64,000 nt of DNA from JAUIET01 sp045106985 (lineage in GTDB: Bacteria; Pseudomonadota; Gammaproteobacteria; Pseudomonadales; JAUIET01). The translations under genes were made by a program, and so were the position numbers. Below, piece after piece: positions 26,122-35,396 of the stretch; positions within the stretch are counted from its first letter, which is position 1, and each line of letters begins with the position of its first letter. The stretch lies in contig JBGCFQ010000011.1 of NCBI GenBank assembly GCA_045106985.1, positions 1-64,000 of the forward strand, given 5' to 3'. The notes under the pieces were generated by a model that saw nothing but the letters and a program-made list of their open reading frames with translations, did not search any database and was not told the origin of the DNA.

Positions 26122-26619
26122 ATGTTTACTTTAAAAACTAATTACGGCGACATCGAAATTGAATTGGATTTCGAGAACGCTCCCATCAGCGCAGCCAATT
26201 TTGCCGAATACGCTAATTCCGGTTTTTATGATGGCACCATTTTCCACCGAGTAATCGATGGTTTCATGATACAAGGCGGCGCCTTCACAGAATCAATGGA
26301 GCAAAAAGACGGTAACGCGTCTATCCAAAACGAGGCCAACAATGGTCTGAAAAATGAAGAAGGCACATTGGCAATGGCCAGAACACAGGACCCCCATTCG
26401 GCGTCTTCGCAGTTTTTCATTAATGTCGCCAACAACGGCTTCTTGAACCATACTGGCGAAAACGCCCAAGGCTGGGGCTACGCGGTGTTTGGCAGGGTTA
26501 CCAGCGGCATGGACGTTGTCGCCAAGATCAAAGCCACAAAAACAGGTAGCCAAGGCGGCCATCAGGATGTGCCCGTGGAGGCAGTTTTTATTGAGAAAGT
26601 GGTGGCGGCGAGCGAATAG
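26122..26619 (+). CDS. ppiB: Cytoplasmic peptidyl-prolyl isomerase B (cyclophilin)
   Basis: PpiB catalyses cis-trans isomerisation of proline bonds. The 165-residue protein has no signal peptide and the cyclophilin core: YDGTIFHRVIDGFMIQGG near residues 36-53 (catalytic Arg in FHRV), AMARTQDPHSASSQFFIN near 90-108 and VFGRVTSGMDVV. The length equals E. coli PpiB (164). It is followed 67 bp later by lpxH, the same pair as in E. coli and pseudomonads. Confidence 0.97.
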   Translation: MFTLKTNYGDIEIELDFENAPISAANFAEYANSGFYDGTIFHRVIDGFMIQGGAFTESMEQKDGNASIQNEANNGLKNEEGTLAMARTQDPHSASSQFFINVANNGFLNHTGENAQGWGYAVFGRVTSGMDVVAKIKATKTGSQGGHQDVPVEAVFIEKVVAASE

Positions 26620-26686
26620 GCTCTCCATTAGCACCGAAGTAACTGTGCCTGAATAGCACTTAAATAAGATAGAAGGGGCCACTCAA

Positions 26687-27409
26687 ATGGCGTGTAAAAC
26701 GTTATTTATCTCTGACTTGCACCTTGATGAGTCGGCCCCACATATCACCCAAGCATTGCTTGAATTTTTAAGCCTAGAAGCTCGTGGTTGCGATGCTCTC
26801 TACATTCTGGGTGATTTATTCGAGGCCTGGATCGGCGACGATGACGACCAGGCGTTGAATTCTGTCGTCAGCGATGCGCTTCGAGAGCTGGTAGATACTG
26901 GTTGTGCCGTGTACCTAATGCACGGTAATCGAGACTTTCTTCTAGGGGATACGTTCTGTTCCCGCGCCGGTGCGACACTTCTTTCAGACCCAACTGTTGT
27001 TGAACTCTACGGTACTGAGACTCTGCTGATGCATGGCGACAGCCTCTGTACCAGCGATACTGAATACATCGAGTTTCGCAAAAAGATGCGTAATCCGTTA
27101 GTGCAGGCCGAACTTTTGTCTAAACCACTGGCCGAGCGGCGTGCCATTGCAAGTCAACTTCGATCACAAAGCCGCGAGGCAATGAGCAATAAAGCCGAAG
27201 ATATAATGGACGTAACCCTCTCAGAGGTGGCCACGCAATTGCGACTGGCAGGCGTTCAAAGACTGATTCACGGTCACACACACCGCCCTGCTGTTCATAA
27301 AGATAACATGCACGGCACACGCATAGTGCTTGGCGACTGGGGCGCTAAGCTCTGGTTTCTGGCCATAAGTGAAGAAGGTTACGAGCTAATAGAGCGCGAG
27401 ATTAGCTGA
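26687..27409 (+). CDS. lpxH: UDP-2,3-diacylglucosamine diphosphatase LpxH
   Basis: LpxH hydrolyses UDP-2,3-diacylglucosamine to lipid X in lipid A synthesis at the inner face of the cytoplasmic membrane. The 240-residue calcineurin-like phosphoesterase carries SDLHLD near residue 9, LGDLFEAWIGDDD near 41, the diagnostic HGNRDFL near 79, HGDSLCT near 114, and HGHTHRP near 196. It is convergent with miaE, overlapping it by 8 bp. Confidence 0.96.
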   Translation: MACKTLFISDLHLDESAPHITQALLEFLSLEARGCDALYILGDLFEAWIGDDDDQALNSVVSDALRELVDTGCAVYLMHGNRDFLLGDTFCSRAGATLLSDPTVVELYGTETLLMHGDSLCTSDTEYIEFRKKMRNPLVQAELLSKPLAERRAIASQLRSQSREAMSNKAEDIMDVTLSEVATQLRLAGVQRLIHGHTHRPAVHKDNMHGTRIVLGDWGAKLWFLAISEEGYELIEREIS

Positions 27410-28019
27410 GCACAGGCAGGCCGCTGTGGAAGCGGAACGTTGTGTCAGGGTCACAGATCAATGAGGCTTCTTTTTCGGCCAATGGCCTTAGACGATCAAG
27501 CACTTCTTTCTCACTAAGACCACTGCATTCCTTCGCTAGCAAAATATAGTCTTGGAAGTGGCGTTTTTCAGACTTTAGTAAAGAGCCGTAGAAGAGACGC
27601 AGCTCATCATCTAGCAGCGGCGCCAATGCTTTAAAGCGCTCGTAAGAACGAGCTTCAATGAGCGATCCAATTAGCAGAGTATCAGTCAACCGTTGCGGCT
27701 CATTCTTGTCGCATAATTTATGCAACTCTCCCGCGTAGCGGGACGCACTGAGTTGAATATACTCAATGCTGCGATCCTGAATAATAGCAAGTACCTGCTC
27801 AAAGTGGCGCAGCTCTTCTCGCGCTAAACGCGACATCTTATGCAAAAGGTCAGGAAATTGAACGTAACGATACATCAAACTTAGCGCCGTAGAAGCCGCT
27901 TTCTTTTCGCAATTTGCATGATCAATCAAAAGCAATGTCTGGTTATCAAGCGCTTGATCTAGCCATTGTTGGGGGGTAGCTAACAACAACAGCTGTTCAG
28001 CCGTTTCAGGTAAGCTCAT
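27402..28019 (-). CDS. miaE: tRNA-(ms2io6A)-hydroxylase MiaE
   Basis: MiaE is a non-heme diiron monooxygenase that hydroxylates the isopentenyl group of ms2i6A37 in tRNAs reading UNN codons. The 205-residue protein is a ferritin-like four-helix bundle with iron ligands visible in DHANCEKKAAS, REELRHFEQV, SLIEARSYERF and KSEKRHFQDY, the ExxH-type pairs of the family. Its start overlaps the DUF1289 stop by 4 nt, so it is the last gene of the MoxR-DUF58-TgpA-DUF1289 run. Confidence 0.92.
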   Translation of the reverse strand: MSLPETAEQLLLLATPQQWLDQALDNQTLLLIDHANCEKKAASTALSLMYRYVQFPDLLHKMSRLAREELRHFEQVLAIIQDRSIEYIQLSASRYAGELHKLCDKNEPQRLTDTLLIGSLIEARSYERFKALAPLLDDELRLFYGSLLKSEKRHFQDYILLAKECSGLSEKEVLDRLRPLAEKEASLICDPDTTFRFHSGLPVLS

Positions 28020-28480
28020 CGTTGAAAGTATCGATCGTAGTGAGCGCTAGATAAATCAAAGTAATCCTTGTCAATGGCCTCTTTTAGCCGAGTTGCCGTC
28101 CAACCCACATAGTCTGGTGCAGCTTTTAAACCAAAGTTTTCAAGCGGCGAAACCTGGTCACCACCTGCGCGAATCAGCTCATAGGCAGCACTGGAATCAC
28201 CTCGGTGAACTGCTACCCGAATTTTGTATTGGCTTATCTTTTCACGCATAAGTTCCGAATCAGTCACCGAAAAGTAAGACGCAATCACCTGATTCAAAAA
28301 ACATTCTAGTCGTTGGTCTATTAAACGTTTTTGCTCTTCATTGTATGAATTCCAATGAATAATCTCGTGACTATAACGCTTACAGCCTCGGCAAACAGTG
28401 TCGCCAATAACGGTGGAACAAACCCCTATACATGGAGTCGCTATTTTTTTAAATGGAGAAAGTGTCGCCGCATTTGTCAT
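28016..28480 (-). CDS. DUF1289 domain protein
   Basis: The N-terminal 50 residues contain the DUF1289 cysteine pattern, CIGVCST followed by CRGCKR, ending in the family's HEIIHWN segment; four cysteines suggest a small zinc- or iron-binding knuckle. The remaining 100 residues are helical and unrecognised, longer than most DUF1289 proteins, which are 60-80 residues. Function unknown. It sits 8 bp after tgpA and overlaps miaE by 4 nt. Confidence 0.8.
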   Translation of the reverse strand: MTNAATLSPFKKIATPCIGVCSTVIGDTVCRGCKRYSHEIIHWNSYNEEQKRLIDQRLECFLNQVIASYFSVTDSELMREKISQYKIRVAVHRGDSSAAYELIRAGGDQVSPLENFGLKAAPDYVGWTATRLKEAIDKDYFDLSSAHYDRYFQR

Positions 28481-28488
28481 GGCGCGTA

Positions 28489-30540
28489 TTATGCGTCAGT
28501 AGAAGTTCTCTGCATAGTCGATACCTCACGCAGAAAGTGCGAAACTTCAGCCCGCAGTTTGCGCAGTGTTTCAGTATCCACGGATCCTGCATCGCCAGAA
28601 CCCGCGTTAGCGTTATAACGAATACTCGAGTAAAGATGTGCAATGCGGGCTGCCGAATCGGCTAAGCCCGGATAGCTGGTGGCGATACGTTGCGCAAAAC
28701 TGCCAGCTCCCTCCCCTTGTTGCCGCTCCAACCCAAGTTTTGCCATGACATGGGCGTGGCGCAGATAGGTGCGGTCTATCGGGTGTAGGCGGTGCTTTAC
28801 TTTCTGACGCAGCAAACCCAATGCCACCAATAACATCACTGCTCCGCCAGACGACAATACCAACAGAGTAACTTTCCAGGCCGTCACCTCACCAAGCCAG
28901 TCCTGAAGCACTTCCATCTGCAACTCGGTGTCGTAATTCAATACCCATTTTGTCCATGAGTAGTTAACTGAATCCCACCGCAAGCGCGCCCAACGCATCA
29001 TAGGTAGTTCACGCAGATTGATGAACGATATGGCAGAGCGTCCAGCGAGTTCATCTGAGAGCACATCATTTATGCTCGATTCAACGCGCTCTGGAGCCAC
29101 TGCCGCGGTTGGATCTACACGCGTCCAGCCTTGCTCCGGGTACCAAACTTCGGCCCATGCATGAGCATCAAATTCATGTACCAACAAATAGTTCTCAAAC
29201 GGATTAACTTCCCCACCCTGGTAGCCAACCACAACTCTAGCTGGTATCCCTGCTGCTCGCATAAGGAATACAAAGCTTGACGCATAATGCTCGCAAAAAC
29301 CCCGACGCGTGCCAAATAAGAACTCGTCTACAGAGTGCCTACCCAATTTGGGAGGTTTTATTGTGTAAACAAAAGGTTCTTTATTAAAGTGACTGAGAAT
29401 GGCCTCAACGTATTCATGGTCAGAGCTCGCCGCTCTTCTTTGTTCTCGGGAAAAACGCAGCGCGTTTGGGTTGTAACCCTTAGGTAGTTGAGTTTCAACA
29501 GCCCTGCGTTCTTCGTCCAGCTGAGTCTCAAGCTCATAGTCCTGCCAACTGGTAACGCTGTACTGAAAGCGATTATCTAAAGCATACAAGCTGCGCAAGG
29601 TGAAGCTTGCTCCTTGAAGTACCGTTTGTGTTTCCGATTTTGCCAAAGCCATAGCAAACAGCCAGGGTTGCTTGGTGGCTTCCATTGTTACGATGTAACT
29701 GATTGGGTTTTTTAGCTGGGTTCGATCAACCTTGACCGATTTCATATAATCGGTCCAACTCATCTGGGCTGCTTTTTTTGATTCTGGCCGCCAGCGACGC
29801 CCGTCAAAATGTGAAAATACCAAGCCGCGCCAATAAAGCTTATCGGCAGCCGGAGTGTCTCCATCGAAGCTCACTCTGAAAGCCAGATCGGAAGAACCAG
29901 CCAAATCTGAAATATCGCCCGGTGACATCGTGTCCGAGGGGCCTGTCTTCGCAGAGCTCTCAGCTCCAGGCACTGACCACAAGGGATCAATTCGAGGAAA
30001 CACGATAAACATAATAATAGTAAGAGGTATGGCCTGCGCTATTAATTTAGCCGCGGTCAGGAAAGCATGACTCGGTTTCGGCCTGTCCTCGGTTTCATGC
30101 AAAGCCAGCAGCGCACCAGTAACAAGAGTCGACGCTAGCAGAATATAGGCCGCATCAACGATAGATTGCTCGAACAGGAAATGCGTTGCTGCAACAAAGT
30201 AAGCCAGAAAGATGACAACGAAAACGTCACGGCGTGACTTCATTTCAATTAGCTTTAATGAAAACGTGGTAATCAGCAATGCAATAATGGGCTCAAGCGA
30301 AAACAAGTTCCCATAGTCTCGCAAGATCGCGCCGACACTGATGATAACCAGTAAGGTTTTTAAAACAGCGCTTGGATAGAAACCCCTGCCGGTGTAGAGA
30401 AGTAAGCGCCAAAGCGCGCACACCACGCCAACAATAGACACCCAAACCGGTAGCCGAAATAGGTGTGGCGCAAGAACTGCGACCTGCGCCAATAAAAGCG
30501 CTGCCAGACAATTTCGTGGGATTTTAAATTCGATTGCCAC
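28489..30540 (-). CDS. tgpA: Membrane transglutaminase-like protein TgpA (DUF3488)
   Basis: TgpA is an inner-membrane protein with a periplasmic transglutaminase domain; it is essential in Pseudomonas aeruginosa, with an uncertain substrate. The 683-residue protein has an N-terminal DUF3488 block of about six membrane helices (residues 10-185), a periplasmic transglutaminase core with the complete triad Cys416 (RGFCEHYAS), His460 (DAHAWAEVW) and Asp476 (VDPTAA), a further membrane helix near 560 and a C-terminal DUF4129-like helical tail. It follows the DUF58 and MoxR genes in the order known from P. aeruginosa. Confidence 0.93.
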   Translation of the reverse strand: MAIEFKIPRNCLAALLLAQVAVLAPHLFRLPVWVSIVGVVCALWRLLLYTGRGFYPSAVLKTLLVIISVGAILRDYGNLFSLEPIIALLITTFSLKLIEMKSRRDVFVVIFLAYFVAATHFLFEQSIVDAAYILLASTLVTGALLALHETEDRPKPSHAFLTAAKLIAQAIPLTIIMFIVFPRIDPLWSVPGAESSAKTGPSDTMSPGDISDLAGSSDLAFRVSFDGDTPAADKLYWRGLVFSHFDGRRWRPESKKAAQMSWTDYMKSVKVDRTQLKNPISYIVTMEATKQPWLFAMALAKSETQTVLQGASFTLRSLYALDNRFQYSVTSWQDYELETQLDEERRAVETQLPKGYNPNALRFSREQRRAASSDHEYVEAILSHFNKEPFVYTIKPPKLGRHSVDEFLFGTRRGFCEHYASSFVFLMRAAGIPARVVVGYQGGEVNPFENYLLVHEFDAHAWAEVWYPEQGWTRVDPTAAVAPERVESSINDVLSDELAGRSAISFINLRELPMMRWARLRWDSVNYSWTKWVLNYDTELQMEVLQDWLGEVTAWKVTLLVLSSGGAVMLLVALGLLRQKVKHRLHPIDRTYLRHAHVMAKLGLERQQGEGAGSFAQRIATSYPGLADSAARIAHLYSSIRYNANAGSGDAGSVDTETLRKLRAEVSHFLREVSTMQRTSTDA

Positions 30541-30562
30541 GCTTAGCTCAACTTATTGCACA

Positions 30563-31531
30563 TCACTGCACCGCCTCGTGTTGAAATAGAGCCAATGCTT
30601 GTAGGGTTTGCAGCTTATGCATGCTACCCAATGACGGTTTTAACTCAAAGCCGGGTAAGCGCACACCATATTCTAAAGACTGCTGATCTGCGTACAAGAC
30701 GAGATAACACATGCGCGATAAACGCTCTTCGTCCGTCTTGTTTTCATACTGATGCCAGTCTATCCATATTTGGTGGTCGGCTTGCGACTGGTATTGTTTA
30801 GACATCAGCGGTAAGCCTTTCGCCACATTTCGCCAAGCCACTTGCTTTAGCGAATCTCCGGGAACGTAATCCTTAAAGCCTGCGAAGTCATCACTGCCGT
30901 GCTGTTGGAGATAATTTCCATCGGGGCGTGCCTCAGCAACAGACACTAAGTCAGCTCTACTGGGTTCAGGTTTGGGGTATACGAGACACTTGGCATTGAA
31001 ATCCAGCCAAGTCCAGGCGCGCAGGAGTCCAAGTGGGTAATGGGTTTCAACGAGTAAGCGCCCCACTTTAAGAACGCCACGCTTTTCTGCGGGAACATAA
31101 ATAGATACCCGCTTTTGCGAGCTTTTAACCAAATTAGCCGATACCGGATCAGCGCCCTTCCAGCTTAATTGCAAGCCCTCGTAACGCCTACTCCCCGTTC
31201 GCGACAGCACCAATTCAAAATCTGCAAAATCGCCTGCAAATGTGGGCCTGGCCGCAGCACTTCTAATCGTTAAACCCGACAAATTACTGTAGGTGTGAAG
31301 AATGGTTACTAGAAAAACGCCCAGCATTAGAAAAGCAAAGCTAAACAGCATATTGTTTTCGTAATTAACCCCTCCCAGTAGTAAGCCCAATACCAACGCT
31401 AGAAAAGCGCCGCCAGCTCGTGAAGGAAAAATAAAAATGCGACGCTGATTTAGCGTGATCTCTCCCGACATTGGAATACGTCGGTCTAACCAGTCGCTGA
31501 AACGTTGCTGCAACGCTTGCTTAAATAACAC
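30563..31531 (-). CDS. DUF58 domain protein
   Basis: DUF58 proteins accompany MoxR ATPases and are probable client or adaptor proteins with a von Willebrand-like fold. The 322-residue protein has two membrane segments near residues 38-80 (GGAFLALVLGLLLGG and LFSFAFLMLGVFLVTIL), a beta-rich middle, and the DUF58 signature FAGFKDYVPGDSLKQVAWRN at about 215-235. It lies 14 bp after the MoxR gene and 22 bp before tgpA, so co-transcription is very likely. Confidence 0.9.
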   Translation of the reverse strand: MLFKQALQQRFSDWLDRRIPMSGEITLNQRRIFIFPSRAGGAFLALVLGLLLGGVNYENNMLFSFAFLMLGVFLVTILHTYSNLSGLTIRSAAARPTFAGDFADFELVLSRTGSRRYEGLQLSWKGADPVSANLVKSSQKRVSIYVPAEKRGVLKVGRLLVETHYPLGLLRAWTWLDFNAKCLVYPKPEPSRADLVSVAEARPDGNYLQQHGSDDFAGFKDYVPGDSLKQVAWRNVAKGLPLMSKQYQSQADHQIWIDWHQYENKTDEERLSRMCYLVLYADQQSLEYGVRLPGFELKPSLGSMHKLQTLQALALFQHEAVQ

Positions 31532-31545
31532 GATAGGCCCAAATG

Positions 31546-32469
31546 CTACACGATAACCGGCACTTGATGCAGCAACTGATGGACCAAGGCATCACTGTCG
31601 CCCTGGAAATGGGCGGCGGCTCTAAACCTATGACCGCATACTGCGGGAAGTACGGCCTGCAAGTCCTCGGGTACAACATGACTACGCCCCTCCATAAGAG
31701 CCCAGGTTCGCGCTGCACGCAACAGCGCCAAGGCGCCGCGGGGTGACAAACCGTATGCAAATTCTTCAGCGGTTCGAGAGTACTCAACCAGACGTTGCAA
31801 GTAATCCAGAAGTGCGTCAGATGTTTTAATCGCTGCCGCCGCGGCATAAATCTCGTCAAGATCGTTGGAACTCAGCTTTTGACTCAATTTGGCTAACTGC
31901 TGCTGGCTGTCGACCCCCATGTACAAACGGCGCTCGGCTGCCGGGTCTGGATAGCCTAGCTCTATGCGCATAAGAAAACGATCAAGCTGCGACTCGGGAA
32001 GCGGGTACGTTCCGGACTGAGTGACTGGGTTTTGAGTCGCTATTACGAAAAATGGCGACTCTAGCGTCCGGGTCTCTCCTTCAATAGTTACCTGCCCCTC
32101 GGCCATCGCTTCAAGTAAGGCACTTTGGCTTTTTGGCGTTGTTCTATTAATTTCATCTGCCAAAAGCACCTGGGTAAACACAGGGCCAGGATGAAACTTA
32201 AACTGAGAGCTGGTTTTGTCATAAATTGAGTAGCCGAGCACGTCTGCGGGAAGAAGGTCACTGGTGAACTGAACCCGCTTGTAATCAAGTCGAAAGACGA
32301 ACGCGAGCGCGTGAGACAAAGTTGTTTTACCCATGCCGGGCAAATCTTCAATCAACAGATGCCCCTTGGAGAAGAGGCAACACAACGCTAATCGAATCTG
32401 TTGCTCCTTGCCTAGCAGAACCGTGCCGATCTCTTCAACAGCCTCATTAATGCGTGTATCCATCCCCAT
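31546..32469 (-). CDS. MoxR-family AAA+ ATPase
   Basis: MoxR ATPases act as chaperones assembling or activating partner complexes, often VWA or DUF58 proteins. The 307-residue protein has Walker A GMGKTT at about 45-50, Walker B LLADEINR near 109, sensor IATQNP near 150, and an arginine-finger region SQLDRFLMR. The C-terminal lid domain includes GLSPRGALALLRAARTWAL. It is first in the operon with DUF58, tgpA, DUF1289 and miaE. Confidence 0.94.
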   Translation of the reverse strand: MGMDTRINEAVEEIGTVLLGKEQQIRLALCCLFSKGHLLIEDLPGMGKTTLSHALAFVFRLDYKRVQFTSDLLPADVLGYSIYDKTSSQFKFHPGPVFTQVLLADEINRTTPKSQSALLEAMAEGQVTIEGETRTLESPFFVIATQNPVTQSGTYPLPESQLDRFLMRIELGYPDPAAERRLYMGVDSQQQLAKLSQKLSSNDLDEIYAAAAAIKTSDALLDYLQRLVEYSRTAEEFAYGLSPRGALALLRAARTWALMEGRSHVVPEDLQAVLPAVCGHRFRAAAHFQGDSDALVHQLLHQVPVIV

Positions 32470-32542
32470 AATTACTGCTGTCCACTCTAGTAAAGTTTAT
32501 CTTACTGAAGTGTAGCAAATAGTGGGGAGAAGCTCGGCCAAG

Positions 32543-32556
32543 CTTTGACGTCAAAG
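32543..32556. repeat. Palindrome in the metZ/MoxR gap
   Basis: CTTTGACGTCAAAG is a perfect 14-bp palindrome within the 123-bp space upstream of the MoxR gene, directly beside a second 16-bp near-palindrome (AAGCT...AGCTT, one mismatch, 32530-32545). Such sites may be operators for a dimeric regulator; no regulator is suggested. Confidence 0.4.
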
Positions 32557-32592
32557 ACTCATCAGTAAGCTAAATAGCCCACTGCTCTTTTT

Positions 32593-33807
32593 TTAGACCG
32601 CAGCGAAGCCGCGATCTAGATCTGTTTGAATATCAACCAGGTTTTCCAGACCAACGGCGACACGAACTAGCTGCGAAGAAATCCCAGCGGACTTTCGTTC
32701 TTCATCGGTAAGACGACCATGAGTCGTTGTTGCCGGGTGGACAATTGTCGACTTTACATCGCCTAAATTAGCGGTATGAGACAACATTCGAGTGTTGTCA
32801 ATAAAACGCCAGGCCGAGGCTTGCTCATCACCTTCGTCACACACCAACTCAAAGGAGAGAACCCCGCCAAACCCAGTTTGTTGGGCGGCCGCCAAAGCGT
32901 GATTAGGATGGTCAGTCAGGCCAGCATAATGTGTTTTGGCAACACCAGGGTGTTGCGCTAGCCATTCAGCAAGTGCCTGTGCGTTGCGACAATGCGCGTC
33001 CATTCTTACCCGCAGTGTTTCCAGCCCTTTTAGAAACACCCACGCATTAAAGGGTGACATAGACGGTCCCCCGGAGCGAACAAACCCCAATAAGGGCTCC
33101 ATTAACTCCTGTGAGCCAAGCACAACTCCACCCAGGCTTCGTCCCTGACCGTCAATGAATTTTGTCGCAGAGTGAATCACAATATCGGCGCCTAAGGACA
33201 GCGGTTGCTGCAGGGCTGGCGTGCAGAACGTGTTGTCTACTACAAACAAGGCGTTATTGATCCGCGCCAAGGTGGACAACTTGCCAATATCGGCAATTTC
33301 ATTCAGCGGATTCGATGGAGTTTCTAAAAACAACATCCGTGTTCTAGGACTAATCGCTTTCTGCCAAGCATCCATATTGGTTGCTTGAACGAAATCTACG
33401 TCAACGCCAAATTTCTTCAAATATTTGTTGAACAGCACTGTGGTGGAACCAAACACTGCATTGGAACAGATAATATGATCGCCCTGACTCAGCAAGGCCA
33501 TCATAGTCGCTAAAATAGCGGCCATTCCTGAAGCGGTCGCGACAGCTTCTTGAGCGCCTTCCATCGCAGCAATACGCTGCTCAAAGTTGCGAACCGTTGG
33601 ATTCGTGTAACGTGAGTAAACGTTACCTTCAGCCTTTCCGCTAAAACGGGCTGCCGCCTCAGCGGCCGAACTAAATACATAGCTAGAGGTAGTGAAAATT
33701 GGCTCGCTGTGTTCTGCCTCGCCAGTGTGTGGATGGCCGGCTCGAATAGCCAGCGTTTCAAAGGCAGCGTCCCTTAAGGGATAATCATCTTCATCAAAAA
33801 CATTCAT
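32593..33807 (-). CDS. metZ: O-succinylhomoserine sulfhydrylase MetZ
   Basis: MetZ makes homocysteine directly from O-succinylhomoserine and sulfide, the pseudomonad route to methionine. The 404-residue protein is a PLP enzyme of the Cys/Met metabolism family: YSRYTNPTVRNFEQ near residue 65, ETPSNPLNEIADI near 162, PLP lysine 216 in HSATKFIDG, and the C-terminal VRVAVGLENLVDI. MetB and MetY share this fold; the purF-metZ neighbourhood and length favour MetZ. It begins 3 bp after purF. Confidence 0.92.
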   Translation of the reverse strand: MNVFDEDDYPLRDAAFETLAIRAGHPHTGEAEHSEPIFTTSSYVFSSAAEAAARFSGKAEGNVYSRYTNPTVRNFEQRIAAMEGAQEAVATASGMAAILATMMALLSQGDHIICSNAVFGSTTVLFNKYLKKFGVDVDFVQATNMDAWQKAISPRTRMLFLETPSNPLNEIADIGKLSTLARINNALFVVDNTFCTPALQQPLSLGADIVIHSATKFIDGQGRSLGGVVLGSQELMEPLLGFVRSGGPSMSPFNAWVFLKGLETLRVRMDAHCRNAQALAEWLAQHPGVAKTHYAGLTDHPNHALAAAQQTGFGGVLSFELVCDEGDEQASAWRFIDNTRMLSHTANLGDVKSTIVHPATTTHGRLTDEERKSAGISSQLVRVAVGLENLVDIQTDLDRGFAAV

Positions 33808-33810
33808 GCC

Positions 33811-35337
33811 TTATGACACTTCATTATGCAAACCGATAACATGTTCTTCGCCGGCGTTCTGTTGGTCATCGATAGTCTGCTTAGCCTCGTCTGCGCGCTC
33901 TAGCTCCAAGCGCGAAAGATACGCAGCATCTACGTCGCCAGTCAAATATTCACCGGTAAAAACAGAGCAATCAAAATCAGTGACATCAGGATTACCTTCT
34001 CTTGAACTCTCGATAAGATCTTCAAGGTCCTGGTACACTAACCAATCAGCGCCCATTAACTCACACACCTCCTGCTCAGTACGGTTGTAGGCAATTAACT
34101 CATGTACCGACGGCATATCAATGCCATACACGTTTGGATAAATCACAGCCGGCGCCGCTGATGCAAAATACACTTTATTGGCTCCCGCTTCGCGAGCCAT
34201 TTCAATAATTTGTTTACTCGTGGTGCCGCGCACAATCGAATCGTCCACCAGCAATACGTTCTTGCCCTTAAACTCCAGCTCAATCGCATTTAGCTTCTGA
34301 CGCACAGACTTTTTCCGTTCTTGCTGGCCTGGCATGATAAAGGTTCGGCCTATGTATCGATTCTTCATTAAGCCTTCACGGAATTTAACACCTAAGTCAT
34401 AGGCTAAAACTTGAGCCGCCACTCTGCTAGTATCTGGAATAGGAATGACGACATCTATATCGTGATCCGGTCGTAGCTTCAGGATTTTCGCCGCAAGTTT
34501 CTCGCCTTGACGCAATCGCGCCTTGTACACCGAAATACCATCAATAATAGAATCAGGACGGGCAAAATAAACGTGTTCGAAGATACACGGTCGCAATTGA
34601 GTTTTGGCTGAACATTGCTTGTGATGCACCGTGCCAGTAGATGTAATGTAAACCGCCTCTCCGGGTGCCACGTCGGCAATCACTTCAAAGCCAAGTACAT
34701 TGAGCGCAACGCTCTCGGACGCAAACAAATATTCTGTACCCGTCTCGGTCTCGCGGCTGCCGTATACCAAGGGTCGAATACCATTGGGATCACGAAACCC
34801 GACTATACCGTGGTCGCCTATCATCGCTATAACAGCATAGGCACCTCTACAGCGTCTGTGCACATCGGATATAGCATCGAAAATGTCCTCTGGCGTAGGC
34901 GATACGCGTCCTTCAGTGCATAACTCCTGAGCAAACACGTTCAGCAACACTTCTGAATCAGAATCTGTATTCAAGTGGCGCAGATCATTTTTACAAAGTT
35001 CTTCTCGTAACACACTGGCATTGGTTAGGTTGCCATTGTGAGCCAAGCTGATGCCGTAAGGAGAGTTAACGAAAAATGGCTGTGCCAATTCCGAACTTGA
35101 ACTTCCCGCAGTCGGGTAGCGACAATGCGCTATGCCCATTTTGCCGCTGAGGTTCTTCATATGACGTGTTCTAAATACGTCTCGCACCAAGCCGTTGCCC
35201 TTTCGCTGATGCAAACGTCCGTTGTCGCTGGTTACAATTCCTGCAGCATCTTGCCCACGATGCTGAAGAAGTGTTAGAGCGTCATACAAGGATTGATTAA
35301 CTTCAGACGTTCCAATCAGTCCAGCAATACCACACAT
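33811..35337 (-). CDS. purF: Amidophosphoribosyltransferase PurF
   Basis: PurF makes 5-phosphoribosylamine from PRPP and glutamine, the first committed step of purine synthesis. The 508-residue protein starts MCGIAGLIG, exposing the glutaminase nucleophile Cys2. HRGQDAAGIV near 26, the ammonia-channel and PRPP-binding LLVDDSIVRGTTS near 365 complete the pattern. Length and lack of Fe-S cysteines are those of the E. coli-type enzyme. It is downstream of cvpA, as in E. coli, and upstream of metZ. Confidence 0.98.
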   Translation of the reverse strand: MCGIAGLIGTSEVNQSLYDALTLLQHRGQDAAGIVTSDNGRLHQRKGNGLVRDVFRTRHMKNLSGKMGIAHCRYPTAGSSSSELAQPFFVNSPYGISLAHNGNLTNASVLREELCKNDLRHLNTDSDSEVLLNVFAQELCTEGRVSPTPEDIFDAISDVHRRCRGAYAVIAMIGDHGIVGFRDPNGIRPLVYGSRETETGTEYLFASESVALNVLGFEVIADVAPGEAVYITSTGTVHHKQCSAKTQLRPCIFEHVYFARPDSIIDGISVYKARLRQGEKLAAKILKLRPDHDIDVVIPIPDTSRVAAQVLAYDLGVKFREGLMKNRYIGRTFIMPGQQERKKSVRQKLNAIELEFKGKNVLLVDDSIVRGTTSKQIIEMAREAGANKVYFASAAPAVIYPNVYGIDMPSVHELIAYNRTEQEVCELMGADWLVYQDLEDLIESSREGNPDVTDFDCSVFTGEYLTGDVDAAYLSRLELERADEAKQTIDDQQNAGEEHVIGLHNEVS

Positions 35338-35396
35338 TTAGTTTATGCCCTTACTTAAATTAGTTTGAGTAGCTATAGCTACAGTTCGCAATACGG

